DNA of 64,000 nucleotides. It comes from Schaalia dentiphila ATCC 17982. GTDB lineage: Bacteria > Actinomycetota > Actinomycetes > Actinomycetales > Actinomycetaceae. Below are positions 19,012 through 30,253 of this stretch, one piece after another (position 1 is the stretch's first letter; each line of letters starts with the position of its first letter). A model generated the notes under the pieces. The model had not been told where the DNA came from. It made no database searches and worked only from the letters and a program-made list of their open reading frames with translations. The stretch spans positions 340,527 to 404,526 of the forward strand of contig NZ_DS264586.1 in the NCBI RefSeq assembly GCF_000154225.1, given 5' to 3'. The translations under genes and the position numbers were made by a program.

Positions 19012-19848
19012 TCAGCGGTTCTTGCCGGTCTTGCGACGGCGGACGATCATGCGATCGGACGCCTTCTTCGGACGACGCGTACGGCCCTCGGGCTTGCCCC
19101 AAGGCGACACGGGGTGACGACCACCGGACGTGCGGCCTTCACCACCGCCGTGCGGGTGATCGACCGGGTTCATAACGACACCACGGACGTGCGGGCGCTT
19201 GCCCTTCCAGCGCATACGGCCGGCCTTGCCCCAGTTGATGTTCGACTGCTCGGCGTTGCCGACCTCGCCGATGGTGGCGCGGCAGGTGGCCTCGACGTTG
19301 CGGATCTCGCCGGAGGGCATACGCAGCTGGGCGAAGCGGCCTTCCTTAGCGACGAGCTGCACGGAGGTGCCAGCGGAGCGGGCGATCTTGGCGCCGCCAC
19401 CCGGGTAGAGCTCAACGGCGTGCACAACGGTACCCAGGGGGATGTTGCGCAGCTGCAGCGAGTTGCCGGGCTTGATGTCAGCGCCAACGCCAGCCTCGAT
19501 CTGGTCGCCCTGCTTGAGGCCGGTCGGAGCGAGGATGTAGCGCTTCTCGCCATCCGCGTAGTGCAGGAGGGCGATGCGAGCGGTGCGGTTGGGGTCGTAC
19601 TCGATGTGAGCGACCGTTGCCGGGACGCCGTCCTTGTCGTGACGACGGAAGTCGATCACGCGGTACTGACGCTTGTGGCCGCCGCCGCGGTGGCGGGAGG
19701 TCACGCGGCCGTTGTTGTTACGGCCACCGGTCTTGTGCAGCGGGCGCAGCAGCGACTTCTCGGGGGTGTCGCGGGTGATCTCGACGAAGTCAGAGACGGA
19801 CGAGAAGCGACGGCCCGGGGTCGTGGGCTTGTACTTGCGAATTCCCAT
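19012..19848 (-). CDS. rplB: 50S ribosomal protein uL2
   Basis: A 278-residue uL2 with the conserved [41 protein letters not shown] and the peptidyl-transferase-region [20 protein letters not shown]. Position between rplW and rpsS is the normal S10 order. Confidence 0.98.
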   Translation of the reverse strand: MGIRKYKPTTPGRRFSSVSDFVEITRDTPEKSLLRPLHKTGGRNNNGRVTSRHRGGGHKRQYRVIDFRRHDKDGVPATVAHIEYDPNRTARIALLHYADGEKRYILAPTGLKQGDQIEAGVGADIKPGNSLQLRNIPLGTVVHAVELYPGGGAKIARSAGTSVQLVAKEGRFAQLRMPSGEIRNVEATCRATIGEVGNAEQSNINWGKAGRMRWKGKRPHVRGVVMNPVDHPHGGGEGRTSGGRHPVSPWGKPEGRTRRPKKASDRMIVRRRKTGKNR

Positions 19849-19870
19849 TGTTCAAATGTCCCTTCGGTCC

Positions 19871-20176
19871 TCAGGCCTGATCGCCGAAGATGTCGATGGT
19901 GCCCTCACGCACGGTGACGATGGCACGCTTGACGTCCTTGCGCTTACCGATCCCGTTGCGGGTGCGGTAGGTCTTGCCCTTGCGGTTCTGGGTGGCGATG
20001 GAACCGATCTTGACGCCGAAGATACGCTCGAGGGCAATCTTGATCTCGGTCTTGTTCGCGCGGGGGTCAACCTCGAAGGTGTACTTGCCCAGGTCCATGA
20101 GGGCGAGCGACTTCTCGGTGGTGACCGGCTTCAGGATGATGTCGCGGGGGTTCTTACCCGCTTCGATCGTGCTCAC
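19871..20176 (-). CDS. rplW: 50S ribosomal protein uL23
   Basis: A 101-residue uL23 with [20 protein letters not shown] and [19 protein letters not shown], the docking site for trigger factor and SRP. It starts with GTG overlapping the rplD stop by 4 nt. Confidence 0.97.
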   Translation of the reverse strand: MSTIEAGKNPRDIILKPVTTEKSLALMDLGKYTFEVDPRANKTEIKIALERIFGVKIGSIATQNRKGKTYRTRNGIGKRKDVKRAIVTVREGTIDIFGDQA

Positions 20177-20817
20177 TTGGTCTCCTCCTTGGTGCCGAGG
20201 AAGGACTCAAGGGCGGCCTGCGTGAAGACGATGTCATCGGCGTCCAGGACGTCGTACGTGTTCAGCTGGTCGGCCCACAGGACGTGAACCTCGGGAACGT
20301 TGCGCAGGGACAGCGCGGTCAGTTCGTTGCCACGCTCGAGGACGACGAGAGCCTGACGGTCCTCGACGATCGCGCGCAGAGCGGCGAGAGCGGCCTTGGT
20401 CGAGGGCTTGTCGCCTTCGAACAGGGCGGTGACAACGTGGATGCGGTCGGCGCGCGCACGGTCGGAGAGAGCGGAACGCAGAGCGCCCTGCTTCATCTTC
20501 TTGGGGGTGCGCTGGTCGTAGTCACGCGGCTGAGGGCCGTGGACGATGCCACCGCCGGTGAAGTGAGGCGCACGGATGGAGCCCTGACGGGCGTTACCGG
20601 TGCCCTTCTGACGGAAGGGCTTCTTGCCGCCGCCAGCGACCTCACCACGGGTCTTCGTCGCGTGCGTGCCCTGACGAGCGGCCGCAAGCTGAGCGACGAC
20701 AACCTGGTGCATCAGCGGAATGTTGGTGGGAACGTCAAAGATCGAACCCGGGAGAACGACGGAGCCCGCCTTCTTGCCCTTGAGGTCGATGACGTCAACG
20801 TTACGATCGTCAGCCAT
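20173..20817 (-). CDS. rplD: 50S ribosomal protein uL4
   Basis: The 214-residue protein has the extended loop with [20 protein letters not shown] and ends in acidic residues. The ATG at 20817 gives [18 protein letters not shown]; a GTG two codons upstream is also open. In other bacteria L4 represses its own operon, but no L4-binding leader is recognised here by eye. Confidence 0.97.
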   Translation of the reverse strand: MADDRNVDVIDLKGKKAGSVVLPGSIFDVPTNIPLMHQVVVAQLAAARQGTHATKTRGEVAGGGKKPFRQKGTGNARQGSIRAPHFTGGGIVHGPQPRDYDQRTPKKMKQGALRSALSDRARADRIHVVTALFEGDKPSTKAALAALRAIVEDRQALVVLERGNELTALSLRNVPEVHVLWADQLNTYDVLDADDIVFTQAALESFLGTKEETK

Positions 20818-20819
20818 GA

Positions 20820-21485
20820 TCACGCACCCTTCACGGAGGAGCGAACCAGGACCACGCCGTTCTTCGGACCCGGGATGGCGCCGCTGATGAGCAGCAGGCC
20901 CTTCTCGGCGTCCACGGCCTGGATCGTCAGGTTCTGGACAGTACGACGGTTGCCACCCATGCGGCCGGCCATACGCAGGCCCTTGAAGATGCGACCGGGG
21001 GTTGCGCAGGCGCCGATCGAGCCGGGCTTGCGGTGGTTGCGGTGCGCACCGTGGGAGGCGGAAACGCCAGCGAAGCCGTGACGCTTCATAACGCCGGCAA
21101 AACCCTTGCCCTTGGTGGTGCCGGAGACGTCGACGCCTTCGCCAGCCTCGAAGGTGGTGGCGTCGAGTTCCTGGCCGAGCTCGTAAGAGTCATGCTCGGA
21201 CGTGCGGACCTCAACGAGGTGGCGACGGGGGGCAACCCCGGCCTTCTCGAAGTGGCCCTGGAGGGGCTTGGTGACCTTACGGGAGTCAATCTCACCGAAG
21301 CCAAGCTGAATAGCGGAGTAGCCGTCGACCTCATCGGTACGAACCTGGGTCACGACGTTGGTGCCGACCTGCACGACAGTCAGGGGCACGAGGTGGCCGT
21401 CGGCATCCCACACCTGGGTCATACCGAGCTTGCGGCCGAGCAGCGCCTTGATGGGCGCGCCAGCGTGCTGCTTCTTGTTAGTCAT
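20820..21485 (-). CDS. rplC: 50S ribosomal protein uL3
   Basis: A 221-residue uL3 with [39 protein letters not shown] and [20 protein letters not shown], which approach the peptidyl-transferase centre. The N-terminus has a short basic extension before ALLGRKLGM. Confidence 0.98.
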   Translation of the reverse strand: MTNKKQHAGAPIKALLGRKLGMTQVWDADGHLVPLTVVQVGTNVVTQVRTDEVDGYSAIQLGFGEIDSRKVTKPLQGHFEKAGVAPRRHLVEVRTSEHDSYELGQELDATTFEAGEGVDVSGTTKGKGFAGVMKRHGFAGVSASHGAHRNHRKPGSIGACATPGRIFKGLRMAGRMGGNRRTVQNLTIQAVDAEKGLLLISGAIPGPKNGVVLVRSSVKGA

Positions 21486-21496
21486 TGCAGATGTCC

Positions 21497-21805
21497 TCAG
21501 AGCTTGATCTCGATGTTGACGTCCGCAGGCAGGTCGAGGCGCATGAGCGAGTCGACGGCCTTGGGGGTCGGATCGATGATGTCGATGAGCCGCTTGTGCG
21601 TGCGCATTTCAAAGTGCTCGCGGCTGTCCTTGTACTTGTGGGGCGACCGAATAACGACGAAAACGTTCTTCTCGGTCGGCAGCGGCACCGGGCCCACGAC
21701 CGTGGCGCCAGCACGCTGTACGGTGTCCACGATCTTGCGCGCGGAGCTGTCGATGACCTCGTGGTCATACGACTTGAGCCGGATGCGGATCTTCTGTCCC
21801 GCCAT
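21497..21805 (-). CDS. rpsJ: 30S ribosomal protein uS10
   Basis: A 102-residue uS10 beginning [20 protein letters not shown] with [20 protein letters not shown]. As NusE it also takes part in transcription antitermination. It opens the S10 operon, and about 600 bp of non-coding DNA lies upstream. Confidence 0.98.
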   Translation of the reverse strand: MAGQKIRIRLKSYDHEVIDSSARKIVDTVQRAGATVVGPVPLPTEKNVFVVIRSPHKYKDSREHFEMRTHKRLIDIIDPTPKAVDSLMRLDLPADVNIEIKL

Positions 21806-21842
21806 GCCGTCTTACCTCTTCTCGTACAGATTCGCCGCCGGT

Positions 21843-21868
21843 CCCCGCGCTCGGGCGTGTCGCAGCCG
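21843..21868. repeat. 26-bp direct repeat, copy 1, in S10 leader
   Basis: The sequence around CTCGGGCGTGTCGCA here recurs at 22119-22144 with only two substitutions (G to A at two positions). Both lie in the non-coding region upstream of rpsJ, 276 bp apart. Confidence 0.6.
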
Positions 21869-22118
21869 TTGTGCGCGCGAATGCTCGCGCTGGACCGACG
21901 TCTTGTCCAAAGATCTTGGGCATATTGCCCGATCCATACGTGATGGCACGCATGGACCACCCCAGAGACGCTGAGGCAACCGTGCCATTCTGTCAGAGTT
22001 CCACCCGCGAGCACAAACCCGAAAGGGGGTTCTCGCATGTGAAACCACCGACAGATTGGCGTGGATAGCGGCCCAAGCTGCGCATAACAGCCCAGACCGT
22101 CACCAAGAAACTACCGTA

Positions 22119-22144
22119 CCCCGCACTCGGGCGTGTCGCAACCG
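22119..22144. repeat. 26-bp direct repeat, copy 2, in S10 leader
   Basis: Second copy of the repeat at 21843-21868, 24 of 26 positions identical, same orientation. Function unknown; a shared regulator-binding site or a small duplication are the simplest readings. Confidence 0.6.
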
Positions 22145-22328
22145 GGGATCGGTCACATTCTCATGAAAGAGGCCGGGGCAGCCACGCAAGTACGCCGCCC
22201 AATGCGTTTCCACAATCGACCCACACATCACTTAAGCCACCAATGTCACGGAAGACGTAGCGCTGACCATTCACCCATACACAGCGGTACGCATGTTCGG
22301 ATTAGTCGCTATTGACAACAGAGAGCGA

Positions 22329-22360
22329 AAGGCCCCGCCTCTGAAAAGAGGCGGGGCCTT
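22329..22360 (-). terminator. Intrinsic terminator of tuf
   Basis: AAGGCCCCGCCTCT (22329-22342) and AGAGGCGGGGCCTT (22347-22360) form a perfect 14-bp stem with a 4-nt loop. On the minus strand the stem ends in CCTTTCGC. It lies about 50 nt after the tuf stop. Confidence 0.88.
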
Positions 22361-22413
22361 CAATGCCGCTGGATCAGCAGCGAATCAGATCTGAGAAAGT
22401 CTCAGAGGTTGAT

Positions 22414-23601
<1,188 letters not shown>

Positions 23602-23703
23602 TTGTGTCCTCCTGGACTCGGGTAGATAATCTCAGCCTACGGCTAGGTGCCACTTTAACACCCCTGGGGCTTGAGACCTACTGGGTTTACTTGTGTGTGA
23701 GGC

Positions 23704-23736
23704 GGCTCGCAGGGCAGATGACCTGCCCCGCGAGCC
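23704..23736 (-). terminator. Stem-loop between fusA and tuf
   Basis: GGCTCGCAGGGCAG (23704-23717) pairs with CTGCCCCGCGAGCC (23723-23736) over 14 bp with one non-Watson-Crick pair and a 5-nt loop. Located 12 nt after the fusA stop, it probably attenuates read-through so tuf can be expressed separately. Confidence 0.65.
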
Positions 23737-23747
23737 CCCGGTGGGAC

Positions 23748-25871
23748 TCAGTTGCCCCGAGACTTGCCGACGATCTCGTCCGCGACGGCGCGCGGAACCT
23801 CGGCGTAGCTGTCGAACTCCATGGAGTAGACAGCGCGGCCCTGCGTCTTGGAGCGCAGGTCGCCGACGTATCCGAACATCTCGGACAGCGGGACCTGAGC
23901 CTTGACGACGCGCACGCCGTGCTGCTCGTCCATCGACGAGATCTGGCCACGGCGAGAGTTGAGGTCGCCGATGACATCGCCCATGTACTCCTCGGGAGTA
24001 CGAACCTCGACGGCCATGATCGGCTCGAGGAGGACGGGGTTAGCCTTCTTAGCAGCTTCCTTCAGCGCCATCGAGCCAGCAACCTTGAACGCCATTTCGG
24101 AGGAGTCAACCTCGTGGTAGGCGCCGTCGAGCAGCGTGGCCTTGATGTCGACCATCGGGTAGCCGGCGAGAACGCCGGACTGCATGGCGTCCTTGATGCC
24201 CGCGTCGACCGACGGAATGTACTCGCGAGGAACGCGGCCACCGGTGACCTTGTCCTCGAACATGTACTCTTCCTCGGAGTCGGCCGGGAGGGGCTCCAGG
24301 GCGATGATGACACGCGCGAACTGACCGGAACCACCGGTCTGCTTCTTGTGCGTGTATTCGTACTTTTCGACCGTCTTGCGGATGGTCTCGCGGTAGGCAA
24401 CCATCGGGTTACCCACGTTGGCCTCGACCTTGAACTCGCGACGCATACGGTCGACGATGATGTCGAGGTGGAGCTCACCCATACCACCGATGATGGTCTG
24501 GCCGGTCTCGGCGTCGAGCTCGACGGTGAACGTCGGGTCCTCTTCCGCCAGCTTCTGGATGGCGACGCCCATCTTCTCCTGGTCGGCCTTCGACTTGGGC
24601 TCGACGGCGACCTGGATAACGGGGGCGGGGAATGTCATCGACTCGAGGACGATCGGCTTGTCCATCGCGGACAGGGTGTCACCGGTCGTGGTGTCCTTGA
24701 GGCCGATCACCGCGTAGATGTGGCCAGCGTGCGCCACCTCGACGGGGTTCTCCTTGTTCGAGTGCATCTGGAAGATCTTGCCGATGCGCTCCTTCTTGCC
24801 CTTGGTCGAGTTGAGGACCTGGGCGCCGGACTCGACCTTACCGGAGTACACGCGGATGAAGGTGAGCTTGCCGTAGAAGGGGTGAGCGGCGATCTTGAAC
24901 GCCAGAGCGGAGAAGGGCTCGTTCTCGTCGGGCTTACGGGTCTCGGTCTCTTCCTCGGTCTCAGAGCCGGGGAGGAAGCCGCGAACGTCGCCGATGTCGA
25001 GCGGGGAGGGCAGGAAGTCCACGACGGCGTCGAGGACGGGCTGCACGCCCATGTTACGCAGAGCGGTACCGCAGTAGACGGGGAACGCGCGCGAGGAGAT
25101 GGTCAGGAGGCGGATGCCTTCCTTGATCTGCTCGATCGTGAGCTCGCCGTTCTCGAGGTAGGCCTCGGTCAGCTCGTCGGAGCCCTCGGCGGCGGCCTCA
25201 ACGAGCGCCTCGCGGTACTCTTCAGCCTTTTCCTGGTACTCGGCGGGGATCGGGCCGCGCTCGACGATGGAGCCGTGCGTGTCGTTGCCCTTATCGTCCT
25301 TGGCCGGGTAGGTCAGGGCCTCCATGGTCAGCAGGTCGATGTTGCCGACGAAGTCGTTCTCGGCGCCCATCGGGATCTGCATGACGATCGGGGTCGCGTG
25401 CAGGCGGTCGCGGATGGTGCCAACCGAGAAGTAGAAGTCGGCGCCCATCTTGTCCATCTTGTTGATGAAGCAGATACGCGGGACGTCGTACTTGTCGGCC
25501 TGACGCCACACGGTCTCGGACTGGGGCTCAACGCCCTCCTTGCCGTCGAACACGGCGACGGCGCCGTCGAGGACGCGCAGGGAGCGCTCAACCTCAACGG
25601 TGAAGTCAACGTGACCGGGGGTGTCAATGATGTTGATCTGGTTACCGTTCCAGAAAGAGGTAACGGCGGCGGACGTAATCGTGATGCCGCGTTCCTTTTC
25701 CTGTTCCATCCAGTCGGTGGTCGAGGCGCCGTCGTGCGTCTCGCCGATCTTGTAGTTGATGCCCGTGTAGAACAGGATTCGTTCGGTCACGGTCGTCTTG
25801 CCGGCATCGATGTGAGCCATGATGCCAATGTTGCGGACCTTGTTGAGATCCGTCAGCACCTCTAGTGCCAC
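23748..25871 (-). CDS. fusA: Elongation factor G
   Basis: The 707-residue protein has [29 protein letters not shown] and NKMD in the GTPase domain, then domains II-V with the [11 protein letters not shown] segment and [16 protein letters not shown]. It drives translocation. The start is GTG at 25871. Order rpsL-rpsG-fusA-tuf is the classical str operon. Confidence 0.98.
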   Translation of the reverse strand: MALEVLTDLNKVRNIGIMAHIDAGKTTVTERILFYTGINYKIGETHDGASTTDWMEQEKERGITITSAAVTSFWNGNQINIIDTPGHVDFTVEVERSLRVLDGAVAVFDGKEGVEPQSETVWRQADKYDVPRICFINKMDKMGADFYFSVGTIRDRLHATPIVMQIPMGAENDFVGNIDLLTMEALTYPAKDDKGNDTHGSIVERGPIPAEYQEKAEEYREALVEAAAEGSDELTEAYLENGELTIEQIKEGIRLLTISSRAFPVYCGTALRNMGVQPVLDAVVDFLPSPLDIGDVRGFLPGSETEEETETRKPDENEPFSALAFKIAAHPFYGKLTFIRVYSGKVESGAQVLNSTKGKKERIGKIFQMHSNKENPVEVAHAGHIYAVIGLKDTTTGDTLSAMDKPIVLESMTFPAPVIQVAVEPKSKADQEKMGVAIQKLAEEDPTFTVELDAETGQTIIGGMGELHLDIIVDRMRREFKVEANVGNPMVAYRETIRKTVEKYEYTHKKQTGGSGQFARVIIALEPLPADSEEEYMFEDKVTGGRVPREYIPSVDAGIKDAMQSGVLAGYPMVDIKATLLDGAYHEVDSSEMAFKVAGSMALKEAAKKANPVLLEPIMAVEVRTPEEYMGDVIGDLNSRRGQISSMDEQHGVRVVKAQVPLSEMFGYVGDLRSKTQGRAVYSMEFDSYAEVPRAVADEIVGKSRGN

Positions 25872-25917
25872 GAGTGTGGTTCCTTCGTTCGAAGTAATGG
25901 GTGTTCTTGCTGCGTGA

Positions 25918-25945
25918 GACGAGGCCCGGTTGCCCAGGCCTCGTC
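25918..25945 (-). terminator. Stem-loop between rpsG and fusA
   Basis: GACGAGGCC (25918-25926) and GGCCTCGTC (25937-25945) form a 9-bp stem with a 10-nt loop. It shares the ACGAGGCC core of other terminators in this window. Within the str operon it may be a partial terminator or an RNA-processing structure. Confidence 0.5.
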
Positions 25946-25951
25946 TTTACA

Positions 25952-26422
25952 TCACCAGCGGTAGTGCGCGAAGGCGCGGTTGGACTCAGCCATCTTGTGC
26001 ATGTCCTCACGGCGCTTCACAGCGGCACCGAGGCCGTTGGAGGCGTCGAGGATCTCGTTGGCGAGACGCTCGGTCATGGTCTTCTCGCGACGCTGACGCG
26101 AGAAGTCAACCAGCCAGCGCAGGGCCAGCGTCGTGGCGCGCGCGGGGCGAACCTCAACGGGGACCTGGTAGGTCGCGCCGCCGACGCGGCGGGAGCGGAC
26201 CTCGAGGGCCGGACGAATGTTCTCGAGAGCGCGCTTCAGCACGGAGACAGGCTCCTGCTCGGTGCGCTCGCGAACGGTTTCAAGTGCGCCGTAGACGATG
26301 CGCTCGGCGACGGTCTTCTTGCCGTCAAGGAGAACGCGGTTGACCAGCTGGGTCACGACCTTGGAGCCGTACACCGGGTCATCGACGAGGGGGCGACGGG
26401 GAGCGGGGCCCTTACGAGGCAT
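25952..26422 (-). CDS. rpsG: 30S ribosomal protein uS7
   Basis: A 156-residue uS7 starting [20 protein letters not shown] with [20 protein letters not shown]. It nucleates assembly of the 30S head. It overlaps the rpsL stop by one base. Confidence 0.98.
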   Translation of the reverse strand: MPRKGPAPRRPLVDDPVYGSKVVTQLVNRVLLDGKKTVAERIVYGALETVRERTEQEPVSVLKRALENIRPALEVRSRRVGGATYQVPVEVRPARATTLALRWLVDFSRQRREKTMTERLANEILDASNGLGAAVKRREDMHKMAESNRAFAHYRW

Positions 26423-26796
26423 TACTTCTTCTCCTTCTTCGCGCCGTAACGGGAACGAGCCTGCTGACGGCCGCGGACACCCTGGGTGTCGAGCGAGCCG
26501 CGGACGATGCGGTAACGCACGCCCGGCAGGTCTTTCACACGACCACCGCGCACGAGCACGATCGAGTGCTCCTGCAGGTTGTGGCCCTCACCGGGGATGT
26601 AGGCGGTGACTTCGATGCCGGACGAAAGGCGCACACGAGCGACCTTTCGCAGAGCCGAGTTCGGCTTCTTCGGCGTGGTGGTGTACACACGGGTGCACAC
26701 GCCGCGACGCTGGGGGGAGCCCTTCAGCGCGGGGGTCTTCACCTTCGCGCGCTTCGAGACACGTCCCTTGCGGACGAGCTGCTGAATGGTAGGCAC
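26422..26796 (-). CDS. rpsL: 30S ribosomal protein uS12
   Basis: A 124-residue uS12 starting [12 protein letters not shown]. The two lysines whose change gives streptomycin resistance in other bacteria are wild type ([14 protein letters not shown] and [12 protein letters not shown]). It controls decoding accuracy and opens the str operon. Confidence 0.98.
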   Translation of the reverse strand: MPTIQQLVRKGRVSKRAKVKTPALKGSPQRRGVCTRVYTTTPKKPNSALRKVARVRLSSGIEVTAYIPGEGHNLQEHSIVLVRGGRVKDLPGVRYRIVRGSLDTQGVRGRQQARSRYGAKKEKK

Positions 26797-27301
26797 TGGG
26801 TCTCCAGTTTCTTTCCGTCGGCGGCCTCCCCTCGCTTTAAGGGGCGGCCCTGATTGTCAGTCTTCCGCGACTGTTTTCACCCCCGTGTGGGCACACGTGT
26901 CCGCCTGGGGGCCGGCGCGCCATGATAACCACGAGGGTCAGAGAATGACGCCCGGAGCTCCGACGGACGGAGCCCGCTCCCGGTTTCCCGGGCACAGAGG
27001 TTCCACAGAAGCGGGAACCACCCTCAAGGATAGTGGGAAACGTCGCCGTTCGTCAAAGGGGGTGCATTGTGGTTCCCCCCTCATCGACGAGGCCGGGGCA
27101 CGGGAGCGCTCAGATCGGTCCTTCGCGCTCCCCCGTTTGCATGGTGAAGGGCACGAAAGTTGTCGCCTCGGGCATTCCTGCTGTTAGGTCGGTAGCATGC
27201 GGAGGGGCCCGCAGGCGCTTGCCTGCGGACCCCTCCCCCACGGGTGAACGGCACTCAATGTCACCCGGAGATCATGCTCCATCCGTCTGTTCCCGGATCG
27301 G
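26797..27301. other. Gene-free region upstream of rpsL
   Basis: No gene is supported. It must contain the str-operon promoter; the best candidate is weak (GTGAAA, 16 nt, GACAAT on the minus strand near 26850-26880). It also holds an inverted repeat GGGAACCAC/GTGGTTCCC (27013-27021 and 27069-27077), one ACGAGGCCGGGG motif (27087-27098) and the terminator of the GH3 gene. Confidence 0.5.
27201..27236 (-). terminator. Terminator downstream of GH3 gene
   Basis: The arms at 27201-27216 and 27221-27236 pair over 16 positions with one mismatch and a 4-nt loop. It lies about 65 nt after the stop of the GH3 glycosidase gene. No strong T tract follows on the minus strand. Confidence 0.75.
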
Positions 27302-30253
27302 TCATTCTTCCACCGTCTCGGACCCGGCCTCGTCGATCGACGCGTTGGGTTCAACGGTGATCACGGCCTCGGCCTTGCGAGCGCGGTAGCGGCGGATCGC
27401 CACCAGCTCAAGTCCGAGCAGCGACAAGATCAGGATTCCTGCCACGGCCCACGTGATGTACTCCCACGCGTTGCGCGTGACCTCGGGCTGGCCGTTCTCG
27501 TACATCCACGAGTTCGCAACCGTGTAGAGGATGTTGTGCGAGGCACCGCGCAGCGCGGTCACGCCCGCGGCATCCTGCACGTTGACCGTGGAGATCGGCA
27601 TGTCAATCGTCGCGAGCATCAGGTCACCGCCGTTACGGGTGATCTGGTCGGCATTCTGGTATCCGTAGCCCGCGAAGTAGTCCGTGAGGATCATGCCGCG
27701 GAAGCCCCACTCGTCGCGCAGGACGTTATTGAGCAGCGCCGAGTTCGCACCCGCGTACTCGGGGCCAATGTAGTTGAACGCGCTCATGATCGCGTGCGCG
27801 CCTCCGTCCTTGACGCCGATCTCGAAGGAACGCAGGTAGATTTCGCGCATCGCCTGCTCGTTCGTCCAGGTCGCCAGCATGTGCGTACGGTTCGTTTCCT
27901 GGTCGTTGAGGGCGAAGTGCTTGAGGAAGGCGTACACGCCCTTGGCCTGGGCGCCCTTGATCTCCTCGGCGACCTGCTTGCCGGCCAGGACCGGGTCCTC
28001 CGAGAAGTACTCGAAGTTACGGCCCGCGTAGGCGTAGCGGTGCGTGTTCGTGGCCGGCGCGTACCAGCCCGAGACCTGCATATCGTGCGCCATCGTACCG
28101 ATCGCGTCACCGAAGGAACGCGCGAGCTCCTTGTTGAAGGTGGCCGCAACGGACACCGCGGAGGGCAGGCCGATCGAGCCGACGCCCGTGAAGTTGTTGT
28201 TCAGCGAGGCGGGGCCGTCCACGTCGGAGACGCGCAGCTTGCCGATCGAGGAGATCGCCGGGGAGCCGTAGCCACCCTTGGAGATGAGGGTGTTCATTTC
28301 CTTGACGGTGAGCTGGTCGAGGAGCTGATCCCACTTCGGGTCGTCGTAATCGAGGCCCGCAAGGTCACCCAGGACGAGGCCGTTCTTCGCACCCGTGGTG
28401 GGCATCGTGGCGCTGCTGTCAGCGTCGGCGGCTGCTGCGTCGTAGTTCGACGTCGCGAGGAACTTCGCCTTGTTGGCCTCGCTCATCTCGAAGTTCGTGG
28501 GAGCCGCGGTTGCCTCCGCGAGGTTGGCGAAGCGGCCCGCACGCGACAGGTAGGTGACATCACCCTTCGCGTCGTCGAACTGGTTGGTGGCCACGACCTT
28601 GTCACCGTCGTGTGTGTTGTCGGCGGCGTTGAAGGTCTGCGTCGCATCGACCGTGTATGCCTTCTCATCGATGACGTCGTGCGAGTTGGTGCGCGCGGAG
28701 ATCTTGTAGTCGCCAGCCTCAAGCACGTAGGCCTTCGTATTGACCGAGTCGTAGGAGGCGAGCGAATCGCGGTTCCAGGTGACCGTCAGCGTCTGGGACT
28801 CACCGGGCTCCAGCAGCTTCGTCTTCTCGTACGACAGCAGGTTCGCGGAAGCCTTTTCGATGCCACCGTCCGTGTAGGGCGGGTTGTCGTAGATCTGGAC
28901 GATGTCCTTACCGGCGACCTGGCCGGTGTTCGTGACGGTCACGTCCGCGGACATGGTTCCCGTGGCCTCGTCGACCGAGATGTCGCTCATCGACTGGGAG
29001 AACGTCGTGTAGGACAGGCCGTAGCCGAAGGGGTAGACGACCTCGTTACCGTAGTCGATGACGCCCTCAGCGGCGGCCGTCTCGTACCAGCGGTAGCCGA
29101 CGTAGATCGAGTCGTTGTAGTTGACGAAGGACGGCTGTGTCTGGGTGCCCTTGTTGAAGGGGTCGTCCTGGGCGAACTCCGTCATGTTCGTGTACTGGAA
29201 GTCGCCGAAGTTGTTGGCCGCGGGGCCCGCCTTGATGACACGCGGGAACGTGTCGGGGGTCTTCGCCGAGGGGTTGACCTCGCCGTCCAGGATGCGGCCC
29301 AGCGCGTTGAATCCAACCTGGCCGCCGGGGATTGCCCACACGATCGCGTCGATCTCCGGGTCGTCCTGAAGGTCGCCGAGCTGGAAGACGTTGGCAGCGT
29401 TGATGACGACGATCGTCTTCGTCGACGTCTTCTTCGCCAGCTCGATCATGTCCTTCTCGGGACGCGTCAGCTCGAGGTAGCCCTGGCCATCTTCGAAGTC
29501 CGTGTAGTCCTCGGAGTTGTTCGTGTAGCTGAAGTACGGGTTGTCAGCCATCTCCTGGTTGACGTCGCGGGGCAGGTCGAAACCCTCTCCGCCCGAGCGG
29601 GCGATCGTCACGACCGCGGTGTCACCGAAGGCGGTGGCGTTGGAGAGCAGGTCGTCAGAGTACTTATCCTGCGTGGGCTCAGGCAGCGACCAGTCGGCCT
29701 TGAACATACCTACCTCGGGGCGCTCAGCACGGTAGGAGGTGTACAGGTTCGTCAGCTCATCGTTCGTGGTGAAGCCAGCGTTGTGCAGGCCGTCGAGCAG
29801 CGTTGTCGTCGGGTTGTCCTTCGACAGCGAGCCGGAGCCGGTGCCGCCGTAGATCGGGTTCGTCGAGCCCCAACCCCACACGTTGATCGCGGAGCCCTTA
29901 GCGAGAGGCAGGGCGCCTCCCTGGTTCTTCAGGAGGACCATGCCCTCGTCAGAAATGTCGTTGCCCAGGTCCTCAACCTGGGCCTTCGACGCGTCCGTGA
30001 GGGCGCCGGTGCCAGCCGCCAGGTCGAGCACCGTCTTGAAACCGCCGTACATCATCGACACGACAGCAACGACAACGGCGATGAGCGCCGCGACCCAGGC
30101 CGTCGAGCGCGTGAGCTTACGGGCAGGCTTGCCCATCTTGAAAACAGCAAGGGAGACGATGATGGCGAGCGCCAGCGCCACGCCGATGACGATCAAGGGG
30201 ACCTTGATCGACTCAACCATCTTCCACACATCAGACCAGTTGATGGAAAGCAT
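27302..30253 (-). CDS. Membrane-anchored GH3 beta-glycosidase with inverted domain order
   Basis: The 983-residue protein has two membrane segments at about 18-38 and 50-70, a large extracellular part, a third segment at about 932-955 and an acidic cytoplasmic tail. The GH3 alpha/beta-sandwich domain comes first, with the probable acid/base Glu223 in RSGGEGFDLPRD. A fibronectin-III-like part (about 420-500) follows. The TIM-barrel domain comes last, with nucleophile Asp858 in GMILTDYF. Normal GH3 enzymes have the barrel first; inverted versions are known in some Ruminococcus and Butyrivibrio enzymes. The ATG at 30253 is preceded by AGAGG. Neighbours give no pathway. Beta-glucosidase or a related activity is inferred; the true sugar is unknown. 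Confidence 0.85.
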   Translation of the reverse strand: MLSINWSDVWKMVESIKVPLIVIGVALALAIIVSLAVFKMGKPARKLTRSTAWVAALIAVVVAVVSMMYGGFKTVLDLAAGTGALTDASKAQVEDLGNDISDEGMVLLKNQGGALPLAKGSAINVWGWGSTNPIYGGTGSGSLSKDNPTTTLLDGLHNAGFTTNDELTNLYTSYRAERPEVGMFKADWSLPEPTQDKYSDDLLSNATAFGDTAVVTIARSGGEGFDLPRDVNQEMADNPYFSYTNNSEDYTDFEDGQGYLELTRPEKDMIELAKKTSTKTIVVINAANVFQLGDLQDDPEIDAIVWAIPGGQVGFNALGRILDGEVNPSAKTPDTFPRVIKAGPAANNFGDFQYTNMTEFAQDDPFNKGTQTQPSFVNYNDSIYVGYRWYETAAAEGVIDYGNEVVYPFGYGLSYTTFSQSMSDISVDEATGTMSADVTVTNTGQVAGKDIVQIYDNPPYTDGGIEKASANLLSYEKTKLLEPGESQTLTVTWNRDSLASYDSVNTKAYVLEAGDYKISARTNSHDVIDEKAYTVDATQTFNAADNTHDGDKVVATNQFDDAKGDVTYLSRAGRFANLAEATAAPTNFEMSEANKAKFLATSNYDAAAADADSSATMPTTGAKNGLVLGDLAGLDYDDPKWDQLLDQLTVKEMNTLISKGGYGSPAISSIGKLRVSDVDGPASLNNNFTGVGSIGLPSAVSVAATFNKELARSFGDAIGTMAHDMQVSGWYAPATNTHRYAYAGRNFEYFSEDPVLAGKQVAEEIKGAQAKGVYAFLKHFALNDQETNRTHMLATWTNEQAMREIYLRSFEIGVKDGGAHAIMSAFNYIGPEYAGANSALLNNVLRDEWGFRGMILTDYFAGYGYQNADQITRNGGDLMLATIDMPISTVNVQDAAGVTALRGASHNILYTVANSWMYENGQPEVTRNAWEYITWAVAGILILSLLGLELVAIRRYRARKAEAVITVEPNASIDEAGSETVEE

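Larger units (their letters stand above)
21806..22413. other. Leader and promoter region of the S10 operon
   Basis: No gene is supported. From rpsJ outward it holds a 26-bp sequence (21843-21868) repeated at 22119-22144 with two differences, possible promoter elements on the minus strand near 21985-22010 (TTGTGC, 18 nt, CAGAAT; weak), a near-copy of the ACGAGGCCGGGG motif at 22167-22178, and the tuf terminator at 22329-22360. Confidence 0.55.
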
